From contig NZ_CP042906.1 of NCBI RefSeq assembly GCF_008728855.1, positions 4,639,570 to 4,703,569 on the forward strand: a stretch of DNA of 64,000 bases, written 5' to 3'. Below are positions 35,742 through 44,383 of the stretch, piece by piece. A program made the translations under genes and the position numbers. This DNA is from Hypericibacter terrae. GTDB taxonomy: Bacteria > Pseudomonadota > Alphaproteobacteria > Dongiales > Dongiaceae. The notes under the pieces were generated by a model. The model saw only the letters and a program-made list of their open reading frames with translations, was not told where the DNA came from and searched no databases. The stretch's first letter is position 1, and each line of letters begins with the position of its first letter.

Positions 35742-35938
35742 TTCTTCTTTCCTCGCCCTCACAACGTGAGGGAGAGGGTTGTGAAGAGTTAGTCGGAGCG
35801 TAGCGAAGACTTACTCGAAGCTGGGAGAGGGTGTGTGCGCAGGAAGGGCCTACCTCTCCCAGCTCCGGCAAAGTTCCGGCTACGCCTCCACTAAGCCTGC
35901 GCAACCCTCTCCCCCCACTTCGTGGGCGGAGAGGAAAG
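35742..35938. repeat. Long dispersed intergenic repeat, copy 2
   Basis: About 197 bases aligned end to end with 32650-32840, with a 12-bp central stem AGCTGGGAGAGG (35819-35830) / CCTCTCCCAGCT (35853-35864), CTAAGCCTGCGCAA, and the same GGGCGGAGAGGAAAG right end. It lies between two convergent genes. Confidence 0.75.
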
Positions 35939-35957
35939 AAATCAGCGACGAGGTCGC

Positions 35958-36353
35958 TCAGTCCCTCGTCACCGCGGTGAGATTCATCGTCAGCAGCACG
36001 CCGGGTCTCGGCAGCTCGCGCACGCCGATCACGGTTCGCGCCGGGCGATGCGCGCCCATCGCCTCGATATAGGCCGCGTTCATGCGCTCGAAATCCGACA
36101 TCGCCGCGAGGAAGACGTTGATGTGCAGGACATGGCCGAGGTCCGAGCCGACCGAGGCCAGCATCACCGCGAAGGATTTGAGGATCTGCGTGGTCTGGGC
36201 ATGGACATCCGGACCCGCGAGCTGTCCCGTCGCCGGATCGACGCCGGCCGTGCCGCCGATGGTGATGAAGGGGCCGGCCTTGGCGATGTGATTATAGGGT
36301 CCGATCGGCGTCGGCGTGCCGGGCGGGGTCGAGGTTTCCACGTTCATCGTCAT
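35958..36353 (-). CDS. RidA/YjgF-family protein
   Basis: 131 residues, a trimeric chorismate-mutase-like fold that deaminates reactive enamines/imines. FITIGGTAGVDPATGQLAG, the QTTQILKSFAVMLASVG segment and ARTVIGVRELPRPGVLLTMNLTAV fit the family; the arginine of RTVIGVREL is the conserved catalytic residue. AAGGGAGG precedes the ATG at 36353. It sits 41 bases downstream of the NmrA-like gene on the same strand, so it may belong to that unit. Confidence 0.88.
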   Translation of the reverse strand: MTMNVETSTPPGTPTPIGPYNHIAKAGPFITIGGTAGVDPATGQLAGPDVHAQTTQILKSFAVMLASVGSDLGHVLHINVFLAAMSDFERMNAAYIEAMGAHRPARTVIGVRELPRPGVLLTMNLTAVTRD

Positions 36354-36394
36354 GACGGCCTCCCTTGCAGTGCGGTTCGCGGCGGCGGCCCTGC

Positions 36395-37249
36395 CTAGCT
36401 GACCTGCTTCGCGATCTCGCCGGCATGGTCGCGGGCGAATTGGCGAAAGTCGATTGCCGGCCGGCCGAGCACGCTCGCGATATCGCCGGAAACCGGGGCC
36501 GCGCCGCGCCGGCGCATCCGGTCGAACAGATTGACGACCAGGTCGGCCCGGAATTCCGAGGCCCCGCCCGCGATCAGCATCTCGCGGTAGGTCTCCGGCG
36601 GAATGTTCTCATAAACGAACCGCCTGCCCGTCGCCTCGGACAGGATGGCGACGACCTCGGCATGGCTGAGCGCCTCCGGGCCCGTCAGCACATAGGCCTT
36701 GCCGTCATGCTCCGGTTCGGTCAGCGCCTCGATGGTGACCGCCGCGATGTCGCGGATGTCGACGAAGGGAAGGCGCGCCTCGCCCGCCGGCAGGCGCAGG
36801 ACGCCGCCGGGACAGTAGCTCAGAAAATTCTGGTTGAACCATTGCGGGCGGATCAGCACATGCCCGAGCCCCGACCGGGCGAGCTGCAGGTCGCCCTTGC
36901 CATGGGTGCTGATCAGGGGATCGGGCGATTGGGCGTCGGCGGAGGACGCGGAGAGCCGCGCGACTATCCGCACGCCGGCCCGCCGCGCGGCCTCGATGAC
37001 ATTCGCCTGCAGGGCCAGCTGCTCGGGATGCTCGAAGGAAATCAGGAAGACGGCGTCCACCCCCTTCATGGCCGCATCGAGCGAGGCGATGTCGGCGAAG
37101 GCGCCGAGGGCGATCTCGACACCGGCCTGGGGCAGCGCCGCTCCGTTCTCGCGCGTCCGGACCAGGGCCCGTACCGGCCGCCCGGCGGCGACGAGCTGGC
37201 GCGTGACTTCGCTGCCGGTGTTGCCGTTGGCGCCGGTGACCAGGATCAT
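36395..37249 (-). CDS. NmrA-like NAD(P)-binding protein
   Basis: 284 residues of the NmrA/SDR-a type. The nucleotide motif GANGNTG (near 6-12) and HDGKAYVLTGPEALSHAEVVAILSEATGR in the C-terminal half fit NAD(P)H-quinone-oxidoreductase-like or regulatory NmrA proteins; a full catalytic Ser-Tyr-Lys set is not evident. I chose the ATG at 37249 (MILVTGANGNTG), which starts right at the first strand; the open frame to 37303 overlaps the preceding gene. The preceding stop is 13 bases upstream, so it is in one operon with the epimerase-like gene. Confidence 0.82.
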   Translation of the reverse strand: MILVTGANGNTGSEVTRQLVAAGRPVRALVRTRENGAALPQAGVEIALGAFADIASLDAAMKGVDAVFLISFEHPEQLALQANVIEAARRAGVRIVARLSASSADAQSPDPLISTHGKGDLQLARSGLGHVLIRPQWFNQNFLSYCPGGVLRLPAGEARLPFVDIRDIAAVTIEALTEPEHDGKAYVLTGPEALSHAEVVAILSEATGRRFVYENIPPETYREMLIAGGASEFRADLVVNLFDRMRRRGAAPVSGDIASVLGRPAIDFRQFARDHAGEIAKQVS

Positions 37250-37262
37250 GGCGGGCGGCGTT

Positions 37263-38249
37263 TCATTGCAGCCAGCCGAGCGAGCGATACCAGGCGACCG
37301 CATCGCGCGCGGACTCCTGAACCGGGCGGGCGACGAGCCCCAGCTCGGCCAGGGTCGGTCCGGGATCGACGAACATGGAGCGACGCGTCAGGCGCACCCC
37401 TGTGACGGTCGCCAGGGGCATCTTGCCGCTGACATGCGTGGCCCATCCTTCGCTGAAGAAGGCGACCGTCATGGCAAGCGGATAGGGCACGGTCCATCGC
37501 GGCAAGGGCCGGTCCGTCAATGAACCCAGAATGCGCAACCAATCCGCCAGCTGCTGATTATGGCCGCCGAGCAGATAGCGCCGCTTCGTCTTGCCCCTTC
37601 TCATGGCCGCGATCATGCCGGTCGCGACATCGCGGGCATCGACGAGATTGAGCCGGCAGTCCAGATAGGCCGGCAGCTCGCCGCGGCAGAAGGCGATCGC
37701 CATGCGGGTCGGCGGCGTCAGCAGCCGGTCGCCCGGGCCGATGGGCAGCGTCGGACAGACGAGAACGACCGGCGCGCCCGCCGCGGCCAGCTCCCGGACC
37801 GCGCTGTCGGCACGGAACTTGCTCCGGCAATAGGGCCCGACCATGTCGCTCTCATAGAGCTCCAGCTGCTCGACCGAGCCGCGGTCGCCATGGGTCGGCG
37901 TGAGGATGCTTTCGGTGCTGGTGTGCAGCACCCGCTCCGCACCATTGTCGAGCGCGGCGCGGATGATGTTCATCGCGCCGTGAAAGTTGATGGCGTCGAA
38001 TTCGCGCACGTCGCGCCGCCAGAGATTCGGATCGGCCGCGAGGTGATAGACATGGCGGCAATTGCGCGTCGCCTGGACAGCCGCCGCCTGGTCGCGAATA
38101 TCGGCCCTCACCAGCTCGATGCGATCCCCGGGCAGGTGATCGACGTTCACGCCCGGCCGCTCGAGCACGCGCACCTCTTCGCCTTCGGCGAGCAGGGCCG
38201 CGACGAGATGGGAGCCGATGAAACCCGCCCCGCCTGTCACCAGGTTCAT
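37263..38249 (-). CDS. NAD-dependent epimerase/dehydratase (HpnA-like)
   Basis: 328-residue extended SDR. GGAGFIGS (6-13) binds NAD, STES and YCRSK supply the catalytic Ser-Tyr-Lys set, and the C-terminal half (GPGDRLLTPPTRMAIAF, YLDCRLNLVDARDVATGMI, GDPGPTLAELGL-type end) closely resembles HpnA, the hopanoid-associated sugar epimerase, and dihydroflavonol reductase-like proteins. No other hopanoid gene is in the window. Its start overlaps the stop of the upstream reductase gene by four bases. Confidence 0.82.
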   Translation of the reverse strand: MNLVTGGAGFIGSHLVAALLAEGEEVRVLERPGVNVDHLPGDRIELVRADIRDQAAAVQATRNCRHVYHLAADPNLWRRDVREFDAINFHGAMNIIRAALDNGAERVLHTSTESILTPTHGDRGSVEQLELYESDMVGPYCRSKFRADSAVRELAAAGAPVVLVCPTLPIGPGDRLLTPPTRMAIAFCRGELPAYLDCRLNLVDARDVATGMIAAMRRGKTKRRYLLGGHNQQLADWLRILGSLTDRPLPRWTVPYPLAMTVAFFSEGWATHVSGKMPLATVTGVRLTRRSMFVDPGPTLAELGLVARPVQESARDAVAWYRSLGWLQ

Positions 38250-39253
38250 GCCGCAATCTCCTGGCTCGCGAGATCGGCCGCCATCTCGTCCAGATGGCTG
38301 CGCCGCGGCGGCGATCCTTCCTGCGTGATGCGTTTGATCATTCTGACGGCCGCGCGATTGAGCGGACAGGGAAAGTTGCCGGCGAGCCGCAGCAGGTGAC
38401 CGTTATAGGCCTCGATCTCCGTCTCGCCATGGCCGACATCCGGCGCCATCGAGCAATAGGTGCCGCGCAGCGACGGGCGAAAGAACATCGCCATCAGCGC
38501 GGGCAGGACCGGGGTTCGCAGGATCCTGGACACCGTGTCCGGATGAAACGGGCCGATTTTCGCCAGCGTCAGCCCGGCGCGACGCAGAATGGCGTGGTTC
38601 TCCTGAAGCAGGCCGAAGAACAGCCGCTTGGCGAGCGCGTCGGTCAGAAGCTCGGCATTGTCGACGCCCGCGGCCGCGGCCAACGGCGAGATGGCCGCGT
38701 TGTACATCAGTTTTGTGTTCTTGAACGGCCGCACATCCTCGACCAGCTCGACCTCGAAGAGGCCGCCCACTCGCAAGGCCTCGGCCAGGCCGCGCAGTTC
38801 GTCCCGCTCCCCGGCGGTTCCCGGTCGCCGCAGGCCGATATGCAGGCTGCCGGGCCGGGTAATGCGCGTGACGGGACGTCCGCGCTCGCATTCGGAGACG
38901 AAGGACGCGATGCCTTCGCCCGCGAAGTCGTGGCTCTCGAGAACGGTGTCGTAGCCGTTCTGCACCGGAACCAGATGGCGCAGGGTGCCGAGGCGCGCGA
39001 GAACGGCGGGATTATCGTAGGTCTTGGTGCAGAGCAGAATGACGGCGTCTGCCGGCGGCTGCCACTCGGCGAAGCCGACGAACGGCAGTTTCACCGGCGC
39101 CTGACCGGCCACCAGGAGCCCCTCCGCCCGGCCGGCGGCGAGCTTCTCCGCGTGCCGTTCGACCAGCGTGACGTCCCAGCCGGCGCGAGCCAGCGACCAG
39201 GCCAGGACGGCGCCAATGCCGCCGACGCCGACGACGTGAACCTGAGGTTTCAA
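38246..39253 (-). CDS. Ketopantoate reductase (PanE/ApbA) family protein
   Basis: 335 residues with the Rossmann motif GVGGIG near the N-terminus and the C-terminal ApbA helical domain (NTKLMYNAAISPLAAAAGVDNAELL, with the catalytic lysine and asparagine). Family members reduce 2-dehydropantoate or related 2-ketoacids with NADPH; length is somewhat above true PanE, so the substrate may differ. The start appears to be TTG at 39253 with GAGGCGG four bases before it; no ATG fits. Four-base overlap with the epimerase-like gene indicates translational coupling. Confidence 0.8.
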   Translation of the reverse strand: MKPQVHVVGVGGIGAVLAWSLARAGWDVTLVERHAEKLAAGRAEGLLVAGQAPVKLPFVGFAEWQPPADAVILLCTKTYDNPAVLARLGTLRHLVPVQNGYDTVLESHDFAGEGIASFVSECERGRPVTRITRPGSLHIGLRRPGTAGERDELRGLAEALRVGGLFEVELVEDVRPFKNTKLMYNAAISPLAAAAGVDNAELLTDALAKRLFFGLLQENHAILRRAGLTLAKIGPFHPDTVSRILRTPVLPALMAMFFRPSLRGTYCSMAPDVGHGETEIEAYNGHLLRLAGNFPCPLNRAAVRMIKRITQEGSPPRRSHLDEMAADLASQEIAA

Positions 39254-39497
39254 GAGGCCGCCTCAGACTCGGGTTCGCCGTTGAGAACCATCATTTTCGA
39301 CCAACCGGTCCTCGATGCGTTGTCCGGTTGCAATGTTAGTGACGCGGTCGAGGCCGGACCAGGAGAATCGTCGCTGGCCGGGCGTCCGATCTCGACGGCG
39401 ACGCCGCGGATGGCGATGGCCTTTTCTTCGCGACCCTGGGTGCGGCATGGCGCGAAAGGACAAGGCTGCCGGGCGCCAAGGCGTATCATTCGCGGCG

Positions 39498-40670
39498 TCA
39501 CGCGGGGCGCGGCCGGCCCGACGCAACGAGATGGGCCAGCGCCAGCACCGCCACGAGCCCGCCCGCGATCCCGAGCGCCTCGAGCCCGTACCAGCCGAGG
39601 ATGCGCGAGCCGACCGCCGATCCCACCGTGATGCCGATATAGATCATGGCGGCGTTGATCGAGAGGACGATGCCGACGGCCTCGGGCGCGAATTGCGCGA
39701 CCCGCGCCTGCTGCGGCGCTATGAAGGCGAAGCTGAAGGCCGACCAGGTGGCGATGACGATGGCCAGCTCGAGGAAGCTCAGCGGGACGATCGAGAAGAG
39801 CGGCATGATGACGATCTGCGCGATGCAGATGAGGATCAGCGTCCGCCACGACCCGATGCGGTCGGCGAGGAATCCGCCCACCAGGTTGCCGATCACGGCG
39901 CCGACGCCGTTGAGCATGAGGAAGCCGGTGCGGATCTCGGGGTCGGGACCGACCGAGGCCTCGATCAGGGGCCCGAAGAAGGTGAAGACCATATAGAGCG
40001 CCGCGATCATGGTGGCGGTGAAGGCCGTGGCGAACATCGTGCGGCGATCGGCGAGCGCAGCGAAGATGGTGCCGAGGCCCGCCGCCTGGAAGCGGATATC
40101 GCGGGGCACGGCCAGGGCCATCACGCCGGCGCCGAGAGCCGTGAGCGCCGAGATCACCCAGAAGGTCGCTGCCCAGCCGAAATGATAGGAGACCCAGGCG
40201 CCGAAAGGCATGCCCACCACCTGCGCGATCGTGCCGCCGATGAACACCGTCGCCAGCGCCTTGCCGCGGCGCTCGGGCGCGCTGATGGCAACCGCGATGC
40301 CGGCGGCGATCGGCCCGTACATGGAACCGCCCAGCGCCACGATCACGCGCGAGGCCGCCAGCATCAGGAGACTGGCGGAGAGGGCCGACAGAACCGTGCC
40401 GAGGGCGAAGATCGAGAGCGCCGTGACGAGCACGACGCGCCGCGGCAACGTGCCGGTGAGCGCCCCCGTGATCGGCGACAGCACGGCATAGGCCAGCGCG
40501 TAGGTCGTGAGCACGATGCCGGCGTCCGCCTTCGAGACGCCCAGCCCGTCCGCGATCGGCGAGACGATCCCGACGAGCACGAAAGCGCCCATGCCGACAA
40601 TGAAATTTCCGAAGGCGAGAACGGCGAGAACCGCGCCTTCGCCCGACCGGCCCGTCACCGCAACGCCCAC
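39498..40670 (-). CDS. MFS efflux transporter (AraJ-like)
   Basis: 390 residues, 12 predicted helices, drug:H+ antiporter-1 type. The motif between helices 2 and 3 (SPITGALTGTLPRRVVL) and helix-5 motif (GKALATVFIGGTIAQVVGMPFG) resemble sugar/drug effluxers such as AraJ. Start is GTG at 40670 in the open frame; a GTG 12 bases further in (MTGRSGEG) is possible. No regulator or pump partner is adjacent. 244 bases of non-coding DNA separate it from the ketopantoate-type reductase. Confidence 0.85.
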   Translation of the reverse strand: MGVAVTGRSGEGAVLAVLAFGNFIVGMGAFVLVGIVSPIADGLGVSKADAGIVLTTYALAYAVLSPITGALTGTLPRRVVLVTALSIFALGTVLSALSASLLMLAASRVIVALGGSMYGPIAAGIAVAISAPERRGKALATVFIGGTIAQVVGMPFGAWVSYHFGWAATFWVISALTALGAGVMALAVPRDIRFQAAGLGTIFAALADRRTMFATAFTATMIAALYMVFTFFGPLIEASVGPDPEIRTGFLMLNGVGAVIGNLVGGFLADRIGSWRTLILICIAQIVIMPLFSIVPLSFLELAIVIATWSAFSFAFIAPQQARVAQFAPEAVGIVLSINAAMIYIGITVGSAVGSRILGWYGLEALGIAGGLVAVLALAHLVASGRPRPA

Positions 40671-40756
40671 CCGTGATGCCCCGAGGGGCTCCCAATGAAC
40701 GGTTTTGGGGGGAGGGTCAATGGGGATAGGGGGAAACAGGGAAGAGAGACTCCACG

Positions 40757-40875
40757 GCCCCTCCCCTTGCGGGAGGGGCGGCGAGCGCAGCGAGCGGGGA
40801 GGGGAATGATAGTTGCGCGGAGCGCGCTCACCCCTCCCCCTACCCCCTCCCGCAGGGGGAGGGGGTGTGGAGATT
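40757..40875. repeat. GC-rich palindromic repeat block
   Basis: CCCCTCCCCTTGCGGGAGGGG followed by GAGCGCAGCGAGCGGGGAGGGG, and then CCCCTCCCCCTACCCCCTCC-CGCA-GGGGGAGGGGG. The CCCCCTCCCGCA...GGGAGGGGG pattern recurs at 62858-63004. It separates two genes that both run leftwards. Confidence 0.65.
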
Positions 40876-40881
40876 TCGAGT

Positions 40882-41679
40882 TCACCCCTTCAAAAACTCG
40901 CGCACCGCGCGGTGGAAGGCGTCGGGCATTTCCCAGAAGACCATGTGGCCGGTGGGGACCTCCACATAGCGCGCGGCCTTCATCCGTTCGGCCAGGCGCC
41001 GCGACAGCTCGGGGCGCGTCAGGATGTCGAACTCGCCGGCGACGACGAGGGCGGGATGGCGGATCTCGTGGGCGCGGTCGAGCGTATGGTGGCCGCGGCA
41101 GGCGGCGGCCGCGGCGGCGAAGCCTTCGAGGGGCGGCGCCGGCGTCTCGAGGAAGGCCTTCACCGTCTCGGACTTGCGCGTCAGATAGCCGGGCGAGAAG
41201 CAGAACAGCAGCAGGCTCTCGACGATATGCTGGCTCTGGCCGCGCTGCGCCATGGCGATCCAGTGATCGAACAGCGCCGTGGCGAAGACGTCGCGCTCGG
41301 CCCAGCTGTTGGTGATCACGAGCCGCCGGATGTCGTCGGGGTGACGCAGGGCCCATTGCTGGCAGATCGCACCCCCCATCGAGGAGCCGATGGCGGTGAC
41401 GGGGTCGAGCTCGAGCCGGCAGGCGAGCTCATGGGTGTCGTCGGCCATCTGTTCGATGCTGTAGGGGCCGGGCGGGGTCGCGCTCCGGCCGATGCCGCGA
41501 TTGTCGAGCAGGACCACGCGGTGATCGCGCGCGAACTCCTCGACCTGCGCCGCCCAGGAGCTGCGGTCGTCCCCGAGACCGGCGACGAGGACCATCGGCG
41601 GGCCTTTCCCGTGGGTCTCATAGGCGATCTCGACCCCGGCACGGGTCCGTATCGTTCCGCTGTCGTCCGGTCCGCTCAT
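40882..41679 (-). CDS. Alpha/beta hydrolase
   Basis: 265 residues with the alpha/beta hydrolase fold. GSSMGG holds the nucleophile S100 (GxSxG), VVAGEFDILTRPE supplies the acid, and PTGHMVFWE the histidine; LVAGLGDDRSSW gives the oxyanion loop. It is close to BioH/3-oxoadipate enol-lactonase-like hydrolases, but no pathway neighbour supports one assignment. I chose the ATG at 41679 (MSGPDDSG), preceded by GGGGGAGGGGG; the longer frame from 41745 is unlikely. Confidence 0.85.
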   Translation of the reverse strand: MSGPDDSGTIRTRAGVEIAYETHGKGPPMVLVAGLGDDRSSWAAQVEEFARDHRVVLLDNRGIGRSATPPGPYSIEQMADDTHELACRLELDPVTAIGSSMGGAICQQWALRHPDDIRRLVITNSWAERDVFATALFDHWIAMAQRGQSQHIVESLLLFCFSPGYLTRKSETVKAFLETPAPPLEGFAAAAAACRGHHTLDRAHEIRHPALVVAGEFDILTRPELSRRLAERMKAARYVEVPTGHMVFWEMPDAFHRAVREFLKG

Positions 41680-41775
41680 GGCTGCCCCCTCCCCCGATGA
41701 TGATGCAACGGGGAGCAGGATGCATCGACGCATTCCTCCTGTCATCTCCGCCTTGCCGTTGCCCCCGCGCCCTTC

Positions 41776-41826
41776 CCGTCACCCCCGCGAACGCTCTATC
41801 GTCACCCCCGCGAAAGCGGGGGGATG
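41776..41826. repeat. Mosaic palindromic repeat left of the IS30 element
   Basis: Repeated 'GTCACCCCCGCGAA' units; CCCCCGC-GAAA-GCGGGGG at the right end makes an 8-bp hairpin. Inverted counterparts (CCCCCGCTTTCGCGGGGGTGAC) lie just beyond the other end of the IS element at 42897. Confidence 0.6.
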
Positions 41827-42812
41827 GATTCACACTCCAAGTGCAACACTTGGCTGCAGAAGATTTCAGCGGGGCTGTGCCAGTCAAGGCATTTGCGCGG
41901 GGTGTTGTTGTAGGCGCGGACCAGATTTGAGAGTTGGCGTGTGGTGAGGGTGTCGAGGTTGGTTTTTCTGGGGATGTTGCGGCGCAATCGCCCGATGGCG
42001 TTTTCGACGCCCCCTTTCTGCCAGGGAGCATAGGGGTCGCAGAAGAAGGTCTGGATATCGAGGCGGTGGAGCTCGTAGTGACGGGCGAACTCGGTGCCAT
42101 TGTCGAAGGTGATGGTCTGGCGCAGGGATTGGGGCAGAGGCCCGAGCAAGCTGGCGATAGCGTCGGCGATCGGCTCGGCATGCTTGCCGTTGGACCGGCC
42201 GACGATGAGCAGGCGGGAGGATCGCTCATGCAAGGCGAGGAGGGCCTGGCCGTAGCGGGTGAACATCATGAGATCGGCTTCCCAGTTGCCGGCGACCGAA
42301 CGGTCCCCGACGGCGGCGGGTCTTTCTGCAATGGAAACACGATCTTGGATGTGCAGGGCCGAGCTGCCGCCCTTGCGGCCGCGGCGGCCGCGTTTGCTCT
42401 TGGCGCGGGGCAGGTAATGGCGCCAGCGATAGTCCTTGTGGCGGGTGATCTGGGCCTGGATGAAGCGGTAGATGCTCTCCGGGCTGATGACGTGCCGGCC
42501 CTGCTGGCGTTCGAGCCAGCCGCAGACCTGCTCGGGCGACCAGCCTTTCTTCAGGCCGTCGAGGACTTGCCGGCGCAACTTGGCGTCACGTTCCAGACGC
42601 GAGCCTCGCCAGCGCCGGGCCCGGGTCTGCTGCTGGGCGTAGACGGCCCGATAGCCGATCTGACGGCCGGTGTTTCGCTTCAGCTCCCGAGAAATCGTCG
42701 ATGCTGGGCGATCCAGAGCTGCAGCGATCTGGCGGATCGAGTGGTCTTTGGCCTGAAGGCTGGCAAGGATGGCGCGCTCTTCGGCCGAGAGCTGAGTGTA
42801 TTTTGTTCCCAT
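41802..42812 (-). CDS. IS30-family transposase
   Basis: 336 residues: an N-terminal helix-turn-helix (QLSAEERAILASLQAKDHSIRQIAAAL, about 7-45), and a DDE catalytic core with D in VAGNWEADLM, D in ITFDNGTEFARH, and E in PWQKGGVENAIGRLRR. The last 6-8 codons (PPLSRG, then stop) read from the palindromic repeat outside the left end, so the original stop seems to lie beyond the element or was lost at insertion. The gene appears otherwise intact and may be active. An 8-bp stem (GCAACACC/GGTGTTGC) precedes the ATG. Confidence 0.92.
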   Translation of the reverse strand: MGTKYTQLSAEERAILASLQAKDHSIRQIAAALDRPASTISRELKRNTGRQIGYRAVYAQQQTRARRWRGSRLERDAKLRRQVLDGLKKGWSPEQVCGWLERQQGRHVISPESIYRFIQAQITRHKDYRWRHYLPRAKSKRGRRGRKGGSSALHIQDRVSIAERPAAVGDRSVAGNWEADLMMFTRYGQALLALHERSSRLLIVGRSNGKHAEPIADAIASLLGPLPQSLRQTITFDNGTEFARHYELHRLDIQTFFCDPYAPWQKGGVENAIGRLRRNIPRKTNLDTLTTRQLSNLVRAYNNTPRKCLDWHSPAEIFCSQVLHLECESIPPLSRG

Positions 42813-42850
42813 GGCAACACCCTAATCTGGTGTTGCACTTCGTTTGAAAA
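41830..42850 (-). mobile_element. IS30-family insertion sequence
   Basis: About 1 kb. The clearest terminal inverted repeat is AAGTGCAACAC at 41839-41849 and GTGTTGCACTT at 42830-42840, with weaker matches for a dozen bases outside (TTCA..AC). Exact ends and target duplication cannot be fixed by eye. The element sits between inverted GTCACCCCCGCGAAAGCGGGGG repeats. The right end 42805-42847 matches 47230-47272 at 38 of 43 bases. Confidence 0.75.
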
Positions 42851-42888
42851 TTCAGCGGGCCCAACTCTAAGTCGGGCGCGCTGGATCG

Positions 42889-42975
42889 ACATGGGCCCCC
42901 GCTTTCGCGGGGGTGACGGGAAGGGCGCGGGGGTGACAAAGAAGGACCTTCGTGGGGGTGACGAAAAATGGCCTT
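42889..42975. repeat. Mosaic palindromic repeat right of the IS30 element
   Basis: CCCCCGCTTTCGCGGGGGTGAC and three further decaying copies of '(C)GCGGGGGTGAC' (up to GCGGGTGTGAC). They are inverted relative to the repeats at 41776. The rest of the gap to 43139 holds no gene. Confidence 0.6.
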
Positions 42976-43139
42976 CGCGGGTGTGACTAAAAATCGGAGG
43001 TAACGAAAGAAAGAAGTAGCGGCAGGGGAACGCACCCGCCGTTGACGCCCTGACGAAGCCGGGCGCACCATCCGGACGCGGCGGAACGGGCGCCGTGGCT
43101 CACATCAAGAATGCCCGTCGCAACCCGGGGGACATGGTC

Positions 43140-44003
43140 ATGAAACGGATTCTGGCTCTGATGCTGGGCGCGGTTTTGGCGCTCGCGGCAGGCTTCGCAT
43201 CGCCGGCGACGGCGATCGCGAAGACCAACCCGTGGGAGACCCTGCCGCGGCCGGCGGCGATGCCCACGCCGCTGCGCAGCGGCTATGCGCCGGTCGATGG
43301 CGTCCAGATCTATTACGCGATCTACGGTCATGGCGCACCGGTGATCCTGCTGCATGGCGGGCTCGGCAATGCCGACTACTGGGGCAACCAGGTGCGCGAG
43401 TTCGCGAAGCATTACCAGGTGATCGTGATGGACAGCCGCGGCCATGGCCGCAGCACGCGCGACGCGCAGCCCTATGGCTATCATCTCATGGCGACCGACG
43501 TGGTCCATGCGATGGATTACCTGAAGATCCCGAAGGCCTCGATCGTGGGCTGGAGCGACGGCGCCATCATCGGGCTCGACATCGCCATGACCTATCCCGA
43601 CCGCCTCGACAAGCTCTTCGCCTTCGGCGCCAACGTGACCACGAGCGGCCTGCGCGAGGACATCGGCCAGAGCGCCGTCTTCAACAAATATATCGAGAAT
43701 GCCGGCAAGGATTACGAGCGGCTCTCCAAGACGCCGAAGGAGTATGACAAATTCGTCGCGCAGATCAGCGAGATGTGGAACACGCAGCCCAACTACACGC
43801 CCGAGCAGCTCGCCACCATCAAGGCGCCGGTCGTGATCGCCGACGGCCAGTATGACGAGGGCATCAAGCAGAGCCACGACATCGAGATGGCGCGCGAGAT
43901 CCCCGGCGCGCGGCTGCTGATCTTCCCGGGGCTCAGCCATTTCGCGATGTGGCAGGACCCGAAGACCTTCAACAAGGCGGTGCTGCAGTTTCTGGCGGAG
44001 TGA
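43140..44003 (+). CDS. Exported alpha/beta hydrolase
   Basis: 287 residues with a Sec signal (MKRILALMLGAVLALAAGFASPATA, cut near residue 25) and an alpha/beta hydrolase domain. The nucleophile S139 lies in GWSDGA, an Asp-containing variant of GxSxG often seen in this branch; LLHGGLGNADYW is the oxyanion loop, ADGQYDEG the acid, and PGLSHFAMW the histidine. It is thus probably a periplasmic esterase or lactonase. GGGGG eight bases upstream favours the ATG at 43140 over one at 43134. Confidence 0.87.
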   Translation: MKRILALMLGAVLALAAGFASPATAIAKTNPWETLPRPAAMPTPLRSGYAPVDGVQIYYAIYGHGAPVILLHGGLGNADYWGNQVREFAKHYQVIVMDSRGHGRSTRDAQPYGYHLMATDVVHAMDYLKIPKASIVGWSDGAIIGLDIAMTYPDRLDKLFAFGANVTTSGLREDIGQSAVFNKYIENAGKDYERLSKTPKEYDKFVAQISEMWNTQPNYTPEQLATIKAPVVIADGQYDEGIKQSHDIEMAREIPGARLLIFPGLSHFAMWQDPKTFNKAVLQFLAE

Positions 44004-44383
44004 GGGGCCCCGGGCCGCAGCAGCCCCGGAAACGGCAGAACCACTGTCCGAGATCGACGAAGAGGCGTGACGCGCAGGCGCTCCTTTCCGCGGCAATCGT
44101 TCCAGACTGTACGCGCACCATCGAACTATTCATCGGTTCCGCTTCGGATCCGAAAGCGACCGCCCATCGAATCCGGCGCCGTTCCGAGATATGCCACCAC
44201 AATCGGATGGCAAACGGCCTGTTGCGGTAAAGTGGCTGCCTTCAAGGTGCCGGGAGGTTGTGGACGCAACCTCGACAGGAGCGGATCCCGCTCAGAGGGA
44301 GATCATCGCCTCCCGGTGTGCTTTGCATTGAGAGTGACCGTCAACTACCATTCGTGCCGGACCACTCAGCAGGGGTGGATCAC
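44004..44383. other. Intergenic stretch, nothing recognised
   Basis: 380 bases of lower GC content than the preceding genes, with no gene, hairpin or promoter I can defend. GC-poor codons begin in the cyclase gene that follows. Confidence 0.35.

Noticed and set aside
37263-38249. Part of a hopanoid biosynthesis cluster
   Set aside because: Only the HpnA-like protein is present; no squalene-hopene cyclase or other hpn gene is in the window.
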